Positions 31,452 through 40,770 of a stretch of 64,000 bases of DNA are shown here, one piece after another. The first letter of the stretch is position 1. Every line of letters begins with the position of its first letter. The stretch is taken from positions 1 to 64,000 of the forward strand of contig JAJCKG010000007.1 in the NCBI GenBank assembly GCA_020558355.1. Direction: 5' to 3'. The notes under the pieces are model-generated. The model saw only the letters and a list, made by a program, of their open reading frames with translations, was not told the DNA's origin and did not search any database. The position numbers and the translations under genes are program-made. The stretch comes from a bacterium 210820-DFI.6.37. GTDB lineage: Bacteria > Bacillota > Clostridia > Peptostreptococcales > Anaerovoracaceae.

Positions 31452-32327
31452 CTAATCCCGTTCTTTCTCTTTCTTCAGGATCTTTCCTGTCAAAGAGATA
31501 TCATAATCATAGTCGTATCCGCCCGCTTCAAAGCTGACTTCATATTTTGTCACGCCGTTATCCCGATCTTTTTCCACTTCCAGATCCCGAACCTGCGCCG
31601 CAGTCAGTCCCGCGTCCTTCAGGGCGATAGCCTTTGCCTGAGCCGCGGTGATGCTTGTAGTGGCCTTTTTGATTTTAAAGGAACCGGTAGCCTTGCCGTA
31701 GGTCTTTGTACCTTCCTTTTTCACTCCAGTAATCGTGAATTTATAAGTCTTTCCGGTCTTATAGCTCTTTACCTTAAAGCGAAGCTCATCGTCATCTTTT
31801 TTGTAGACAGAAGTCTTGTAGGTCTTTCCGGACGTATCTTTTACTGTTACTTTTACGTTTTTATAATCCACGTCATTGCGGAATTCCACTTCTACTTTGC
31901 CTTTGCCCAGATACTTTACCTTTTCCACATTAACCTTTGTGGTGGCTTTTTTGATTTTGAAGGTGCCCTTTACAGAGCCGTAGGACTTGGTTCTTTCCTT
32001 TTTTACACCGCTGATGGTGAATTTGTAGGACTTCCCTGTTTTATAGCCCTTCACCTTAAAGCGAAGCTCATCGTCATCTTTCTTATAGACAGAAGTTTTA
32101 TACTTCTTGCCGGATGTGTCTTTTACAGTTACTTTTACGTTTTTATAATCCACATCCTGATGAAATTCTACTTCTACCTTTCCTTTTCCCAGATACTTTA
32201 CTTTCTCTTTTGTCGGGGCTGACGCGAAGGACGGCGCCGCTCCCAGTGTAAGGAGCATAGTCAGTATCAGTACGAACGCGATGGGGAGTCTCATTCTGTT
32301 TTTTCTTTTTTCGATCATCTTTTCCAT
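31452..32327 (-). CDS. Secreted protein with two tandem repeats and a PepSY domain
   Basis: Exported protein of 291 residues. It has a signal peptide (about residues 13-37, PIAFVLILTMLLTLGAAPSFASA) and two nearly identical 94-residue repeats (41-134 and 135-228), each starting EKVKYLGKGKVEVEF and containing SVYKKDDDELRFKVK and YKFTI.GVKK. A C-terminal PepSY-like domain follows (about 228-285, AKAIALKDAGLTAAQVRDLEVEKD, then YEVSFEAGGYDYDYDIS). The protein is very lysine-rich. PepSY domains occur in protease inhibitors and cell-surface proteins. The repeats resemble extracellular beta-sandwich modules but I cannot name the family. A GGAGG site precedes the ATG and the gene is monocistronic. Confidence 0.8.
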   Translation of the reverse strand: MEKMIEKRKNRMRLPIAFVLILTMLLTLGAAPSFASAPTKEKVKYLGKGKVEVEFHQDVDYKNVKVTVKDTSGKKYKTSVYKKDDDELRFKVKGYKTGKSYKFTISGVKKERTKSYGSVKGTFKIKKATTKVNVEKVKYLGKGKVEVEFRNDVDYKNVKVTVKDTSGKTYKTSVYKKDDDELRFKVKSYKTGKTYKFTITGVKKEGTKTYGKATGSFKIKKATTSITAAQAKAIALKDAGLTAAQVRDLEVEKDRDNGVTKYEVSFEAGGYDYDYDISLTGKILKKEKERD

Positions 32328-32449
32328 AATATTCCTCCGTTTATTACTAGATTGTTAACTAAGATTTATTATGGCTCTATCATACTGGGCTTAGATTAAA
32401 GAAAAATTAAAAAACAGAATTATTTTATTTTAAGGCGATTTTTTTATTT

Positions 32450-33445
32450 TTAACCAACGACCCGGTAGATTTCATCGCTGCCCGGCGGATCGATCTCTGT
32501 CAGCTTTCCGCCAGCGTTCATACGGATTCCCGCTTCCTTTTCTTTAATAACGCCAATGCAGGAAAGCTCCACGCCGGCTTCCTTCATGGCCTGTTCCATG
32601 GCTTCTCTTTTATCCGGAGCAGTCATAATGACCATGCAGCCGCTGGAAATCAGCCGCAGATAATCCACATCGAAATGACCGCAGATCTTCTTTGTCACTT
32701 CCTTTACCGGCACCTGATCCAGCCAGACCTCCGCTCCCAGATCCGCAATATGGCACATTTCCCATACGGCTCCCAAAATACCGCCTTCCGTCACATCGTG
32801 CATGCCGTGGGTCCCTACTTTTCCCGCGGCCACGCCTTCCTTTACAACACTGACCTGATCCAGCAGCCCTTTGGCTTCCTGAATTTCCTCTGAAGTGAGA
32901 ATATCCTTCAGCTGATCTTCCAGATCGCACGCGATAATACCGGTTCCTTCCAGCCCGGCTGACTTGGTGATCATAATGTAATCCCCCGGCCGTATATTTT
33001 CCGCGCTCTGAGAAGCCCCCTTGGGCCCTCTGCCGATGGCCGTAGAGACAATCACAGGCTTTGTCACCGCCGAAGTGATTTCCGTATGCCCGCCTATGAT
33101 CTCCACTTCCAGCGCCTTAGAGGCTTCTCCCGCCTGACGCATCATCTCCTCGATTTCTTCCTCTGTCGTTCCCTCCGGAAGCAGTACAGCCAGCATAATT
33201 CCCAAAGGCTGTATCCCGTTGGAAGCGATATCGTTGCAGGAAATATGGATGGAAAGCCGTCCGATATCGCTGATGGCGGCAGTGATCGGGTCTGTAGACA
33301 TAACGCACTCCTCCTGCCCGAAATCCACTACGGCGCAGTCCTCGCCGATGCCTGGCCTGGTCAGCACCTCGGGGCGTCTGAATTTAATGTTGTTGAATAC
33401 GATTTTTTCCAGCAGATCGCTGTCCAGTTTTCCTGTTTTAAGCAT
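32450..33445 (-). CDS. AIR-synthase-related protein, HypE-like
   Basis: Member of the PurM/AIR synthase fold of ATP-dependent enzymes. It shows PGIGEDCAVVDFG near the N-terminus, the STDPITAAISDIGRLSIHISCNDIASNG core and a GGHTEITSAVTKPVI motif, which together resemble the hydrogenase maturation enzyme HypE. The HypE C-terminal cysteine used for thiocyanate carriage is absent, as the protein ends in DEIYRVVG. It may therefore act on another substrate. The frame opens at 33463. The ATG at 33445 overlaps the ligA stop (ATGCTTAA), and a GGAGG lies 11 bases before it, but starts at 33454 or 33463 are possible. It is cotranscribed with ligA. Confidence 0.75.
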   Translation of the reverse strand: MLKTGKLDSDLLEKIVFNNIKFRRPEVLTRPGIGEDCAVVDFGQEECVMSTDPITAAISDIGRLSIHISCNDIASNGIQPLGIMLAVLLPEGTTEEEIEEMMRQAGEASKALEVEIIGGHTEITSAVTKPVIVSTAIGRGPKGASQSAENIRPGDYIMITKSAGLEGTGIIACDLEDQLKDILTSEEIQEAKGLLDQVSVVKEGVAAGKVGTHGMHDVTEGGILGAVWEMCHIADLGAEVWLDQVPVKEVTKKICGHFDVDYLRLISSGCMVIMTAPDKREAMEQAMKEAGVELSCIGVIKEKEAGIRMNAGGKLTEIDPPGSDEIYRVVG

Positions 33446-35414
33446 TTGGTTCATTTCCTCCATTTTCTAGCATAGCGATAAAAGTTTCTTCTGTTATGAT
33501 TGGTATCCCCAGCTCTTTTGCCTTCTTGTTCTTAGAAGAGCCGGACTGAATATCGTTGTTAATGAGATAATCGGTTTTTTTGCTGACCGAGCCTGCCGCC
33601 TTGCCGCCCGCTCCTTGGATAACGGCCTTGAGGGCGTCCCGGTTTTCATAATGGACAAGGCTTCCGGTAATCACAAAGGTCTTTCCTTCAAAAGGCTGCT
33701 CTCCCGTTTCTTCAAAGCTTTCATCCAGCCGCAGCTGCGCCAGAAGATCTCGGACCTTCTTCCGGTTTTCCTCCCGCGCGAAAAAATCCACATATCCGGC
33801 CGCCATAATCTCGCCGATGCCGTCGATCTCCGTCAGTTCTTCCTGGGAAGCCCGCTCCATACGGCTCCAGTTATTCTTGAAAGCCTTCGCGATAATCCTG
33901 GCGTTGGCCGCGCCGATCCCGGGTATCCCCAGACTGTACAGCAGCCGGTCCGGCGTCGCGTTTCGGGCCGTTTCCAGCGCGTTCATAAGGTTTTCAAAGG
34001 ATTTCTGGCCAAAGCCCTCCATGACAGTGATTTCGCTCCGGTATCGCCGCAGCTGGAACAGATCGGACAGCTCTCTGATGTAGCCTCTTGCCACCAGCTT
34101 TTCCAGCGTAGCTTCCGAAAGGCCGTCAATATTCATGGCGTTGCGGCTGACAAAATGGGTAAGCGACTTGATCTGTTTTGCCAGACACTGGGGATTGGTA
34201 CAGTACAGCACCTCCACATCCCGGTCCTTTTTGATCTCCGCTTTCTGCCCGCACACAGGACATTCCCGGGGGATAGCAAGGTCCCCGCTTTTTGTCAGAT
34301 TTTCCGCGATCTGAGGGATGATCATGTTGGCCTTGTACACCTGAATCCGGTCCCCGATTCCCAGCTTGAGCTCCTTTACAATGCTTACGTTGTGCACGGA
34401 AGCCCGGCTGACAGTAGTTCCCTCCAGCTGAACCGGATCGAAGATGGCTACCGGATTGATCAGTCCCGTTCTGGAAGCGCTCCACTCGATTTCTCTCAGT
34501 GTAGTCTCTCTGGTTTCATCCTTCCATTTGAAAGCGATGGAATCCCGGGGAAATTTAGAAGTGGCTCCCAGAGAAGCGCCATAAGCGATATCATCAAAGA
34601 TCAGCACCAGTCCGTCGGAAGGAATATCGTTTTCCTCCACACGCTCCGCGAACCATTGGATCCGTTCCCGCAGATTTTCCTTATCCACCATCTTATATTC
34701 TACAACGTCAAAACCCTGGCGGGCAAGCCATTGAAACTGCCGCTGCCTGGTTTCCATCTCCAGTCCCTGCGCCCGCACCAGAGAGAATGCATAAAAATGC
34801 ACGTTTCGCTGGGCCGTAATCCTGGTGTTGAGCTGGCGCACACTGCCGCTGCACAAATTTCTGGGATTTTTGTACCGGGCGTCCGCGTCTTCGATGGTTT
34901 CGTTGATCTTCTCAAAGTCCGAATACCGGATGCAGGCTTCTCCCCGAAGGATCAGCTCTCCCTGAAAAGGGATGCTGACGGGAAGATTTTTGAAAAATCC
35001 CGCGTTGGGCGTGATCACTTCTCCCACTTCCCCGTTTCCTCTGGTAACAGCCTTAAAAAGCTGCCCCTGCCGGTAGGTCAGTACAATGGTCAGGCCATCG
35101 ATCTTCCAGGACAAAAGGCCCTTCTGATCTCCCAGCCAGTCCGCCAGCTCGCCGGAATCCTTCGTCTTGTCCAGAGACAGCATGGGAGACGGATGCCTCT
35201 CCTTGGGCAGATCGCTCAGCACCTGATAACCCACATTTCTGGTAGGGCTCTGCGCCATAACGATGCCGGTCTCCTTTTCCAGCGCTTCCAGCTCATCGTA
35301 AAGCCGGTCGTATTCAAAATTGCTCATGATCTCCCGGTTCTCCTGATAATAGGCTCTGGAGGCCCGGTTGAGCAGTTCGATCTTTTCCTGTATGATCCTG
35401 CGTTTTTCTTCCAT
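33438..35414 (-). CDS. ligA: NAD-dependent DNA ligase (divergent)
   Basis: Seals nicks in replication and repair. Order of domains: Ia, adenylation domain with the nucleophile lysine in WKIDG (Lys104), OB fold, zinc finger CPVCGQ...YCTNPQC, helix-hairpin-helix region and a C-terminal BRCT domain starting FEGKTFVITGSLVHYENRDAL. The length of 658 residues is normal. Motif I reads LSWKIDGLTIVL where most LigA proteins have an acidic residue two positions before the lysine, and the RGDG motif is RGNG. It is therefore a divergent ligase. Neighbours are pcrA upstream and the AIR-synthase-like gene downstream. Confidence 0.92.
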   Translation of the reverse strand: MEEKRRIIQEKIELLNRASRAYYQENREIMSNFEYDRLYDELEALEKETGIVMAQSPTRNVGYQVLSDLPKERHPSPMLSLDKTKDSGELADWLGDQKGLLSWKIDGLTIVLTYRQGQLFKAVTRGNGEVGEVITPNAGFFKNLPVSIPFQGELILRGEACIRYSDFEKINETIEDADARYKNPRNLCSGSVRQLNTRITAQRNVHFYAFSLVRAQGLEMETRQRQFQWLARQGFDVVEYKMVDKENLRERIQWFAERVEENDIPSDGLVLIFDDIAYGASLGATSKFPRDSIAFKWKDETRETTLREIEWSASRTGLINPVAIFDPVQLEGTTVSRASVHNVSIVKELKLGIGDRIQVYKANMIIPQIAENLTKSGDLAIPRECPVCGQKAEIKKDRDVEVLYCTNPQCLAKQIKSLTHFVSRNAMNIDGLSEATLEKLVARGYIRELSDLFQLRRYRSEITVMEGFGQKSFENLMNALETARNATPDRLLYSLGIPGIGAANARIIAKAFKNNWSRMERASQEELTEIDGIGEIMAAGYVDFFAREENRKKVRDLLAQLRLDESFEETGEQPFEGKTFVITGSLVHYENRDALKAVIQGAGGKAAGSVSKKTDYLINNDIQSGSSKNKKAKELGIPIITEETFIAMLENGGNEPNA

Positions 35415-35420
35415 TGGCTG

Positions 35421-37628
35421 TTATTCCTTTCCTTTTATGTATCTGGAAAGCGGCGCCAATCCGGCCGCCAGCTTTTTCAGGGAGCCGTCCAGAAAGGCCA
35501 CATGGATGATTTTATCATCCGCGCGCACCACAGTACCCCGTCCGAATTTTGGATGGACCACCTGGTCGCCTTCTTTAAACGGTTCCGCCGCGGTTTTCTT
35601 TACCTGCTGTTTTACATATTTCAGCTGCTGGAAAGGATCGAAAGGCTTTTCCCTGCTATAGCCGTCCATGGAAGAAGCGGCCCTCGCGTCTTTCTTTTTC
35701 TCATAAATAGCGTCTCCATCAATCAAATGTTTATCCAGATCCCGCAGGAACTGAGATTCCCTTGTAAAATCGGTCTTCCCGTACAGGGTCCGCATCTGAG
35801 CGCTGGTGAGGCAGAGACGTTCCTTGGCCCGGGTCATGCCCACATAGCACAGGCGCCGCTCCTCCTCCAGCCCGTCTTCCCGGTCAAAAGTGCGCCAGCC
35901 TGGAAAGAGCCCATCCTCCATTCCCGGAAGGAATACAAAAGGAAATTCCAATCCCTTTGCGCTGTGCATAGTCATAAGCACAACCGCATTTTCATTCTCA
36001 TCGTGATTATCCACTTCCGCCATAAGCGCGATTCGCTCCATAAAGTCCGGAAGCGAAAGCTGCGGGTCGTCCTTTTCATAATCATAGATGACGGATTTGA
36101 ATTCCATCAGATTTTCGATCCGGCCTTCCGCTTCCAGAGTATTCTGATCTTCCAAAGCTTTCAGATAGCCGGTGCGGACCAGAACTCCGTCATAAATATC
36201 CGATACCCGAAGATTCTCCTGCTCCTGATTATATTCCTGGATTACCCGGACCATCTGCTCAATGCCAGCGGAAGCCTTTGCGGAAAGACTGCCTGTCACC
36301 TCTTCATCGGTCAGGGTCTGAAAAAGGCTTTCCCCCCGAACCCGGGCCAGAGCCTGAAGCTTCTCTATGGTCTTCGCGCCCACGCCCCGTTTTGGTTCGT
36401 TGATAATCCGCGTCAAAGCCAGATCGTCCGCCGGATTCTGAACCAGGCGCATATAGCTGATAATGTCCTTGACTTCTTTTCTGTCGTAGTACCGCAGCCC
36501 GCCCAAAACCCTATATGGGATGTCTCTTCTGGACAGCGCCTCTTCAAAGGTACGGGACTGCGCGTTGGTCCGGTACAATATGGCAAATTCGCTGTAACGC
36601 CGCTCTCTGGTTTTGAGCCGATCGATCTCCTGGGCCACATAGCGGGCTTCGTCCCGCTCATCCTCCGCCCGGTAATAGACGATCTTATTTCCCGCTTCTT
36701 TGGAAGTCCACAGCTTTTTCTCTTTCCTTCCTTTGTTTTTTTCAATAACTGAATGGGCCGCGGCGAGAATATTGGCAGTGGACCGGTAATTCTGCTCCAG
36801 CTTTACCACCTTGGTATTTTTAAAATCCTTTTCGAATTCCAGGATATTACGGATATCCGCGCCTCTCCACTGATAGATGCACTGGTCATCATCCCCTACC
36901 ACACAGATGTTATTGTGGCGCTGAGCCAGCATTTTTACAAAGGTGTACTGAATGAAGTTGGTATCCTGGTATTCGTCCACCATGATATACCGAAAGCGAT
37001 TTTGATATTCCAGCAGCGCCGCTTCATCCTTCTGAAAAACCTTCACCGCGTTGAGCAGCAGATCGTCAAAATCCATCGCGTTGTTTTTTTTCAGCAGGGC
37101 TTCATAAGCCGCGTAAGCGTTGTATATGATCTTTGTTTTCAGGTCTTCTCCGTGGGCAGCCCGGTATTCCTCAGGGCTCATGTTCTTTTCCTTGCAGTCG
37201 CTGATAATGCTGAGAAAATAAGCCGGGGTGTACCGCTTGTCATCCAGGTTCAATTCCTTTACGATGGACTTCATGGCGGCCTTCTGGTCCGCCGGATCGT
37301 AAACGGCAAAATCCCTGCTATAGCCCAGCAGCTCCGCGTGCTTTCGCAGCACGCGAAGACAAGCCGAGTGAAAGGTCAGGATCCACATGTTCACCCCGCC
37401 TCCAATGAGGGCTGCCACTCGGTCCCGCATTTCTCCCGCCGCCTTGTTGGTAAAGGTCACAGCCAGAATATTATAGGGGCTGACGCCCTTCTCCCGGATC
37501 AGATAGGCGATTCTGCATGTCATAGTGCTGGTTTTTCCGCTTCCCGCGCCTGCTAAAATCAGGAGAGGCCCCTCTGTATGCAGAGCCGCCTCCCTTTGCC
37601 GCGGATTTAAGTTGTCTAAGTAATCCAT
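35421..37628 (-). CDS. pcrA: ATP-dependent DNA helicase PcrA/UvrD
   Basis: Superfamily 1 helicase used in nucleotide-excision repair and replication restart. It shows LNPRQREAALHTEGPLLILAGAGSGKT (Q motif and Walker A), VDEYQDTNFIQYTFV (Walker B), DDDQCIYQWRGAD (motif III), VVKLEQNYRS and the C-terminal VVLMTMHSAKGLEFPFVFLPG. The length is 735 residues. A GGGAGAAG site precedes the ATG. Its stop lies six bases before the ligA start, so the two repair genes form an operon. Confidence 0.96.
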   Translation of the reverse strand: MDYLDNLNPRQREAALHTEGPLLILAGAGSGKTSTMTCRIAYLIREKGVSPYNILAVTFTNKAAGEMRDRVAALIGGGVNMWILTFHSACLRVLRKHAELLGYSRDFAVYDPADQKAAMKSIVKELNLDDKRYTPAYFLSIISDCKEKNMSPEEYRAAHGEDLKTKIIYNAYAAYEALLKKNNAMDFDDLLLNAVKVFQKDEAALLEYQNRFRYIMVDEYQDTNFIQYTFVKMLAQRHNNICVVGDDDQCIYQWRGADIRNILEFEKDFKNTKVVKLEQNYRSTANILAAAHSVIEKNKGRKEKKLWTSKEAGNKIVYYRAEDERDEARYVAQEIDRLKTRERRYSEFAILYRTNAQSRTFEEALSRRDIPYRVLGGLRYYDRKEVKDIISYMRLVQNPADDLALTRIINEPKRGVGAKTIEKLQALARVRGESLFQTLTDEEVTGSLSAKASAGIEQMVRVIQEYNQEQENLRVSDIYDGVLVRTGYLKALEDQNTLEAEGRIENLMEFKSVIYDYEKDDPQLSLPDFMERIALMAEVDNHDENENAVVLMTMHSAKGLEFPFVFLPGMEDGLFPGWRTFDREDGLEEERRLCYVGMTRAKERLCLTSAQMRTLYGKTDFTRESQFLRDLDKHLIDGDAIYEKKKDARAASSMDGYSREKPFDPFQQLKYVKQQVKKTAAEPFKEGDQVVHPKFGRGTVVRADDKIIHVAFLDGSLKKLAAGLAPLSRYIKGKE

Positions 37629-37637
37629 CTCTTCTCC

Positions 37638-38360
37638 CTAAAATATAATATAGTCCCAGATCAGTTCCATAAAGAAGCTTACTCCCGGCGTCAGAATCAG
37701 ATCTGTAATATCAAAAATGATCAGCGCCATAAGGATGAAAAAGCCATTATTATAGATGGTATAATACAGCTGCGTGTGCCGGATATTAAACAGTTCCGTA
37801 ATAATGGAAAAGCCGTCCAGCGGCGGTACTGGAATCAGGTTGAAAATCATCAGTACCAGATTGATCTGCACCACATAGAGCAGAATCGTCCACAGCGCTC
37901 CTCCTAGGCTGGAATCGATAAATCCGGCGCCGGCGCCCATTAGAACCAGCTTCATGATAAAGCCAAAGACTACGGCTATGATGAGATTCATCACCACGCC
38001 CGCCAGAGATACCAGCAGTTCATCCCGTCTCCGGTTCTTAAAATTATTTGGGTTGATCTCCACTGGCACGCCCCATCCAAAGCCGGCCAGCATCAGCGCT
38101 ACAAAGCCGATAGGATCGATATGCGCCTTCGGGTTGACGGTCACTCTCCCCTGAAATTTCGGAGTAGGATCGCCCAGCTTGTAGGCCACCCATCCATGCG
38201 CGAATTCATGGAAGGAAAGGCCGATTACCACGCCCGGAATGATCAGTATGGTACTGATAAGCCAGTCCATTGGGCTGTCATACCTCCTAATGGAATTAAA
38301 CAGCAATATCACCAAAAATATAGCAAATACAGGGTCAATTCTTCTTCTCAAATCCTTCAT
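37638..38360 (-). CDS. Site-2-type M50 membrane metalloprotease
   Basis: Intramembrane zinc protease of about 240 residues with five or six hydrophobic segments. The active-site motif HEFAH appears in LSFHEFAHGWVAYKLGDPTPKFQGR. The second metal motif region NLIPVPPLDGFSI (the NPDG-like motif) follows near the C-terminus. It resembles the YwhC-type M50 group. The frame continues upstream to 38774 but overlaps a LysM gene on the other strand and has no family homology there. I start at MKDLRRRIDPV (38360). An AGGAGG site 12 bases before an internal ATG (MDWLIST) makes a shorter start possible. The substrate is unknown. Confidence 0.85.
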   Translation of the reverse strand: MKDLRRRIDPVFAIFLVILLFNSIRRYDSPMDWLISTILIIPGVVIGLSFHEFAHGWVAYKLGDPTPKFQGRVTVNPKAHIDPIGFVALMLAGFGWGVPVEINPNNFKNRRRDELLVSLAGVVMNLIIAVVFGFIMKLVLMGAGAGFIDSSLGGALWTILLYVVQINLVLMIFNLIPVPPLDGFSIITELFNIRHTQLYYTIYNNGFFILMALIIFDITDLILTPGVSFFMELIWDYIIF

Positions 38361-38510
38361 CCTTTCTTTTTCACCAGTTTTCTCTGCAAGTTTTCCCGGC
38401 CTTCCGCGCGGGGCCAGCCCCTTTGCGGCTCCGGCATAAAGTATTATATATTCTATCACAATCCGGATTTTTTTTGAATAACATAAACCAGAAAGGAGAC
38501 TGTTATTTTT

Positions 38511-38909
38511 ATGGCAAATCAATATATCTGCACTGATATCCATACGGTCCAGGCCGGGGATACGCTTTATTCCGTATCCCAGCGCTACCATGTAGATGTG
38601 GATCTTCTGATGCGTGTAAACCGGATCCGCAACCCGTATAACCTGCGGATCGGCACCAGGCTGTGCATTCCGGGCCTGGCAGACGCATCTCCCGCACCGC
38701 TGCCAGAAGTAGATCCGGATCAGCCTCAGGACGGCGCTTCTAGTCCGGACACCGCCCGCTGCCAGATGATTCACATCGTAGAGGAAGGCGACACTCTTTA
38801 TCTAATTGCGAAACGCTACAGAGTAACTCTGGAAAATCTGATGAACGCCAATACGCATATCGATCCGTACAATATGAAGATCGGTATGGAAATCTGCATT
38901 CCCCGGTAG
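38511..38909 (+). CDS. Double LysM-domain protein
   Basis: A 132-residue protein made of two LysM modules, residues about 9-55 (HTVQAGDTLYSVSQRYHVDVDLLMRVNRIRNPYNLRIGTRLCIP) and 87-131 (HIVEEGDTLYLIAKRYRVTLENLMNANTHIDPYNMKIGMEICIP). They are joined by a Pro/Asp-rich linker. LysM domains bind N-acetylglucosamine-containing glycans such as peptidoglycan. There is no signal peptide or catalytic domain, so it might be a spore-associated or cytoplasmic protein. An AAAGGAGA site lies 11 bases upstream. Confidence 0.88.
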   Translation: MANQYICTDIHTVQAGDTLYSVSQRYHVDVDLLMRVNRIRNPYNLRIGTRLCIPGLADASPAPLPEVDPDQPQDGASSPDTARCQMIHIVEEGDTLYLIAKRYRVTLENLMNANTHIDPYNMKIGMEICIPR

Positions 38910-38925
38910 CGCTGCCTCTTGGAAA

Positions 38926-38960
38926 AAATACCGCGTTAGATTTGATCTGACGCGGTATTT
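38926..38960 (+). terminator. Terminator of the LysM gene
   Basis: 16-bp stem (38926-38941 with 38945-38960, one G-U) with a 3-base loop, followed by CTTTTCC, 17 bases after the stop codon. Confidence 0.92.
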
Positions 38961-39174
38961 CTTTTCCTGAAAGGCCTTTAAGTATATTTTTATATGCTTT
39001 TTTAACAGAAAACTATACAAACATAAGGGATACAGAGGATGAAACGGCCGCGGAAAGAGAAAAAGCGCCAGATTCCTGAGTCTCGACAGCGAGACCCCTT
39101 GAAAACATATACTTTTTCCGCCAAAAATTCGAAAAAAGTATAAAGCGGCATTTCCTGAGTCTCCATGTACCGGC

Positions 39175-40650
39175 TTAGAGAATATCCGACAGCAGCCGGG
39201 CAACGCTTTCCTTGCACTGAATCCATACGCCCCGCTGCTGGTACAGCTCCAGCGTCAGCTCATGACAGTCCTCCATATCCCGCTCAAAAATGGCTTCCAG
39301 CCCGCGCGCTTCCTTTCCGTCATAAATAATGGCATTGGCCTCAAAATTAAGGCTAAAGCTGCGCACATCAAAATTAGCGGAGCCTACGCTGGCCACCTCG
39401 CCGTCCACTACCAGCGTCTTGGCGTGGAGAAAGCCTTTGTCATAGATATAAGCCCGTCCTCCGGATTGGATCAGTTCCCCCACATAGGAGTAGGTAGCCC
39501 AGTAAACAAACATGTGATCCGGCATACAGGGAATCATGATCCGCACATCGACACCGCTCTGCGCCGCCATCTTTAGAGATTCCAAAATACTGGCGTCCGG
39601 AACAAAATAAGGGGTCTGAAGGCAGATGCTCTTCTGAGCGGAGGTAATCATCTTCATATAAGCCCGTTTCACGGCAACCCGCTGGGAGTCGGGGCCGCCG
39701 GACACGATTTGTATTCCGGTGTTTCCGCCTTCAATGATATCGCTGTAGTAAGCCTGGCTCAGAACCACCTCTTCCTTTGACGCAAAACGCCAGTCCAGCA
39801 GGAACCGGGCGTTGATATCCTGCACGCAGCTTCCGGTCACTCTGATATGGGTGTCTCTCCAATAGCCGAATTTTTTCTTCATTCCCAGGTATTCTCTGGC
39901 AATATTAAAACCTCCGATATACCCGATCTCTCCGTCAATGACCGCCAGCTTACGGTGGTTCCTGTAATTGAACCGGAGATTGACAATACGGAATTTTCTC
40001 GGAAAAAAGTAGGCCCGTTTGCCGCCTGCCTCCATCAATTCCTTCAGCACCTTATCGTTGATCTGCCGGCTTCCCATAGAATCCAGCAGCAGGCGCACTT
40101 CCACCCCTTCCCTCGCCTTTTTCGCGAGGGTTCGGATCAGCTTCCTTCCTACCGGGTCGTCCTTCACAATAAAATACATGATGTTAATAGAGCTTTGCGC
40201 CTTTTCGATATCGTTAATCAGGCTGCGGAACTTGCGTCTTCCGTCTGTTAAGATATCGATCCGGTTGTTCTGCGTATAATAGGCTCTCCCGTACAGCCCG
40301 TTCAGATGGACCATATCCTTCCACTGCCGCGCCTGAGGATTGGCGAACGGAAAATTCCCGTCCTCAATTTCCCGAAGCTGCCTTTTCAGGCTTCCGTCCA
40401 GCTCCTCTTCCTCTGACCGGGTCAGGCGAAAGATTTTCTTTTTTGCGATATTCTGTGAAAACAGAAAATACAAAAGGATCCCCGCTACAGGCAGGAGGAA
40501 CAGCACCATGATCCAGGCCAGAGCCGCTGATGGATTTTTGCGCTCCAAAAATATGATAGTAAAGGCGATTACCAGATTCACCACAAAAAGCCCGCTGGTA
40601 AACTGCGCAAAGTGAGGGATCTCGCTCCATATTCCAAACCAGTCAATCAT
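39175..40650 (-). CDS. cls: Cardiolipin synthase (phospholipase D family)
   Basis: Condenses phosphatidylglycerol to cardiolipin at the membrane. It has two N-terminal transmembrane helices (about residues 15-36 and 43-64) and two HKD motifs: HRKLAVIDGEIGYIGGFN and HAKTLVVDGEVASVGSANFD. The length of 491 residues is typical for ClsA-type enzymes. A TTGAAG/TATAAT promoter (17-base spacing) and a GGAGAGAG site precede the gene. It is divergent from the metal-resistance genes. Confidence 0.95.
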   Translation of the reverse strand: MIDWFGIWSEIPHFAQFTSGLFVVNLVIAFTIIFLERKNPSAALAWIMVLFLLPVAGILLYFLFSQNIAKKKIFRLTRSEEEELDGSLKRQLREIEDGNFPFANPQARQWKDMVHLNGLYGRAYYTQNNRIDILTDGRRKFRSLINDIEKAQSSINIMYFIVKDDPVGRKLIRTLAKKAREGVEVRLLLDSMGSRQINDKVLKELMEAGGKRAYFFPRKFRIVNLRFNYRNHRKLAVIDGEIGYIGGFNIAREYLGMKKKFGYWRDTHIRVTGSCVQDINARFLLDWRFASKEEVVLSQAYYSDIIEGGNTGIQIVSGGPDSQRVAVKRAYMKMITSAQKSICLQTPYFVPDASILESLKMAAQSGVDVRIMIPCMPDHMFVYWATYSYVGELIQSGGRAYIYDKGFLHAKTLVVDGEVASVGSANFDVRSFSLNFEANAIIYDGKEARGLEAIFERDMEDCHELTLELYQQRGVWIQCKESVARLLSDIL

Positions 40651-40697
40651 TGCTCTCTCCTTTTTCTTCTCAGCCCCGGGCCTTTTCTCGTTCTTTT

Positions 40698-40726
40698 ATT
40701 ATATGCAATTGGCGGATTTTCTTCAA
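40698..40726 (-). promoter_or_regulatory. cls promoter
   Basis: TTGAAG (40721-40726) and TATAAT (40698-40703) with 17-base spacing on the minus strand, about 48 bases before the cls start. Confidence 0.75.
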
Positions 40727-40770
40727 GTAGGAAGCTTTAACGGAACCGGAAGGACCGCCTTTTCCCGGGC

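Noticed and set aside
32450..33463. Selenophosphate synthetase SelD
   Set aside because: The AIR-synthase core is present but there is no catalytic Cys/Sec glycine-rich N-terminal loop; the GGHTEIT pattern fits the HypE-like branch.
33615..36752. A 1045-codon open frame on the plus strand opposite ligA and pcrA
   Set aside because: It is the mirror image of two well-supported genes on the other strand, has no family-like sequence and no ribosome-binding site.
38360..38774. N-terminal extension of the M50 protease up to 38774
   Set aside because: It overlaps the LysM gene on the opposite strand, contains no transmembrane or protease motif and lacks a ribosome-binding site.
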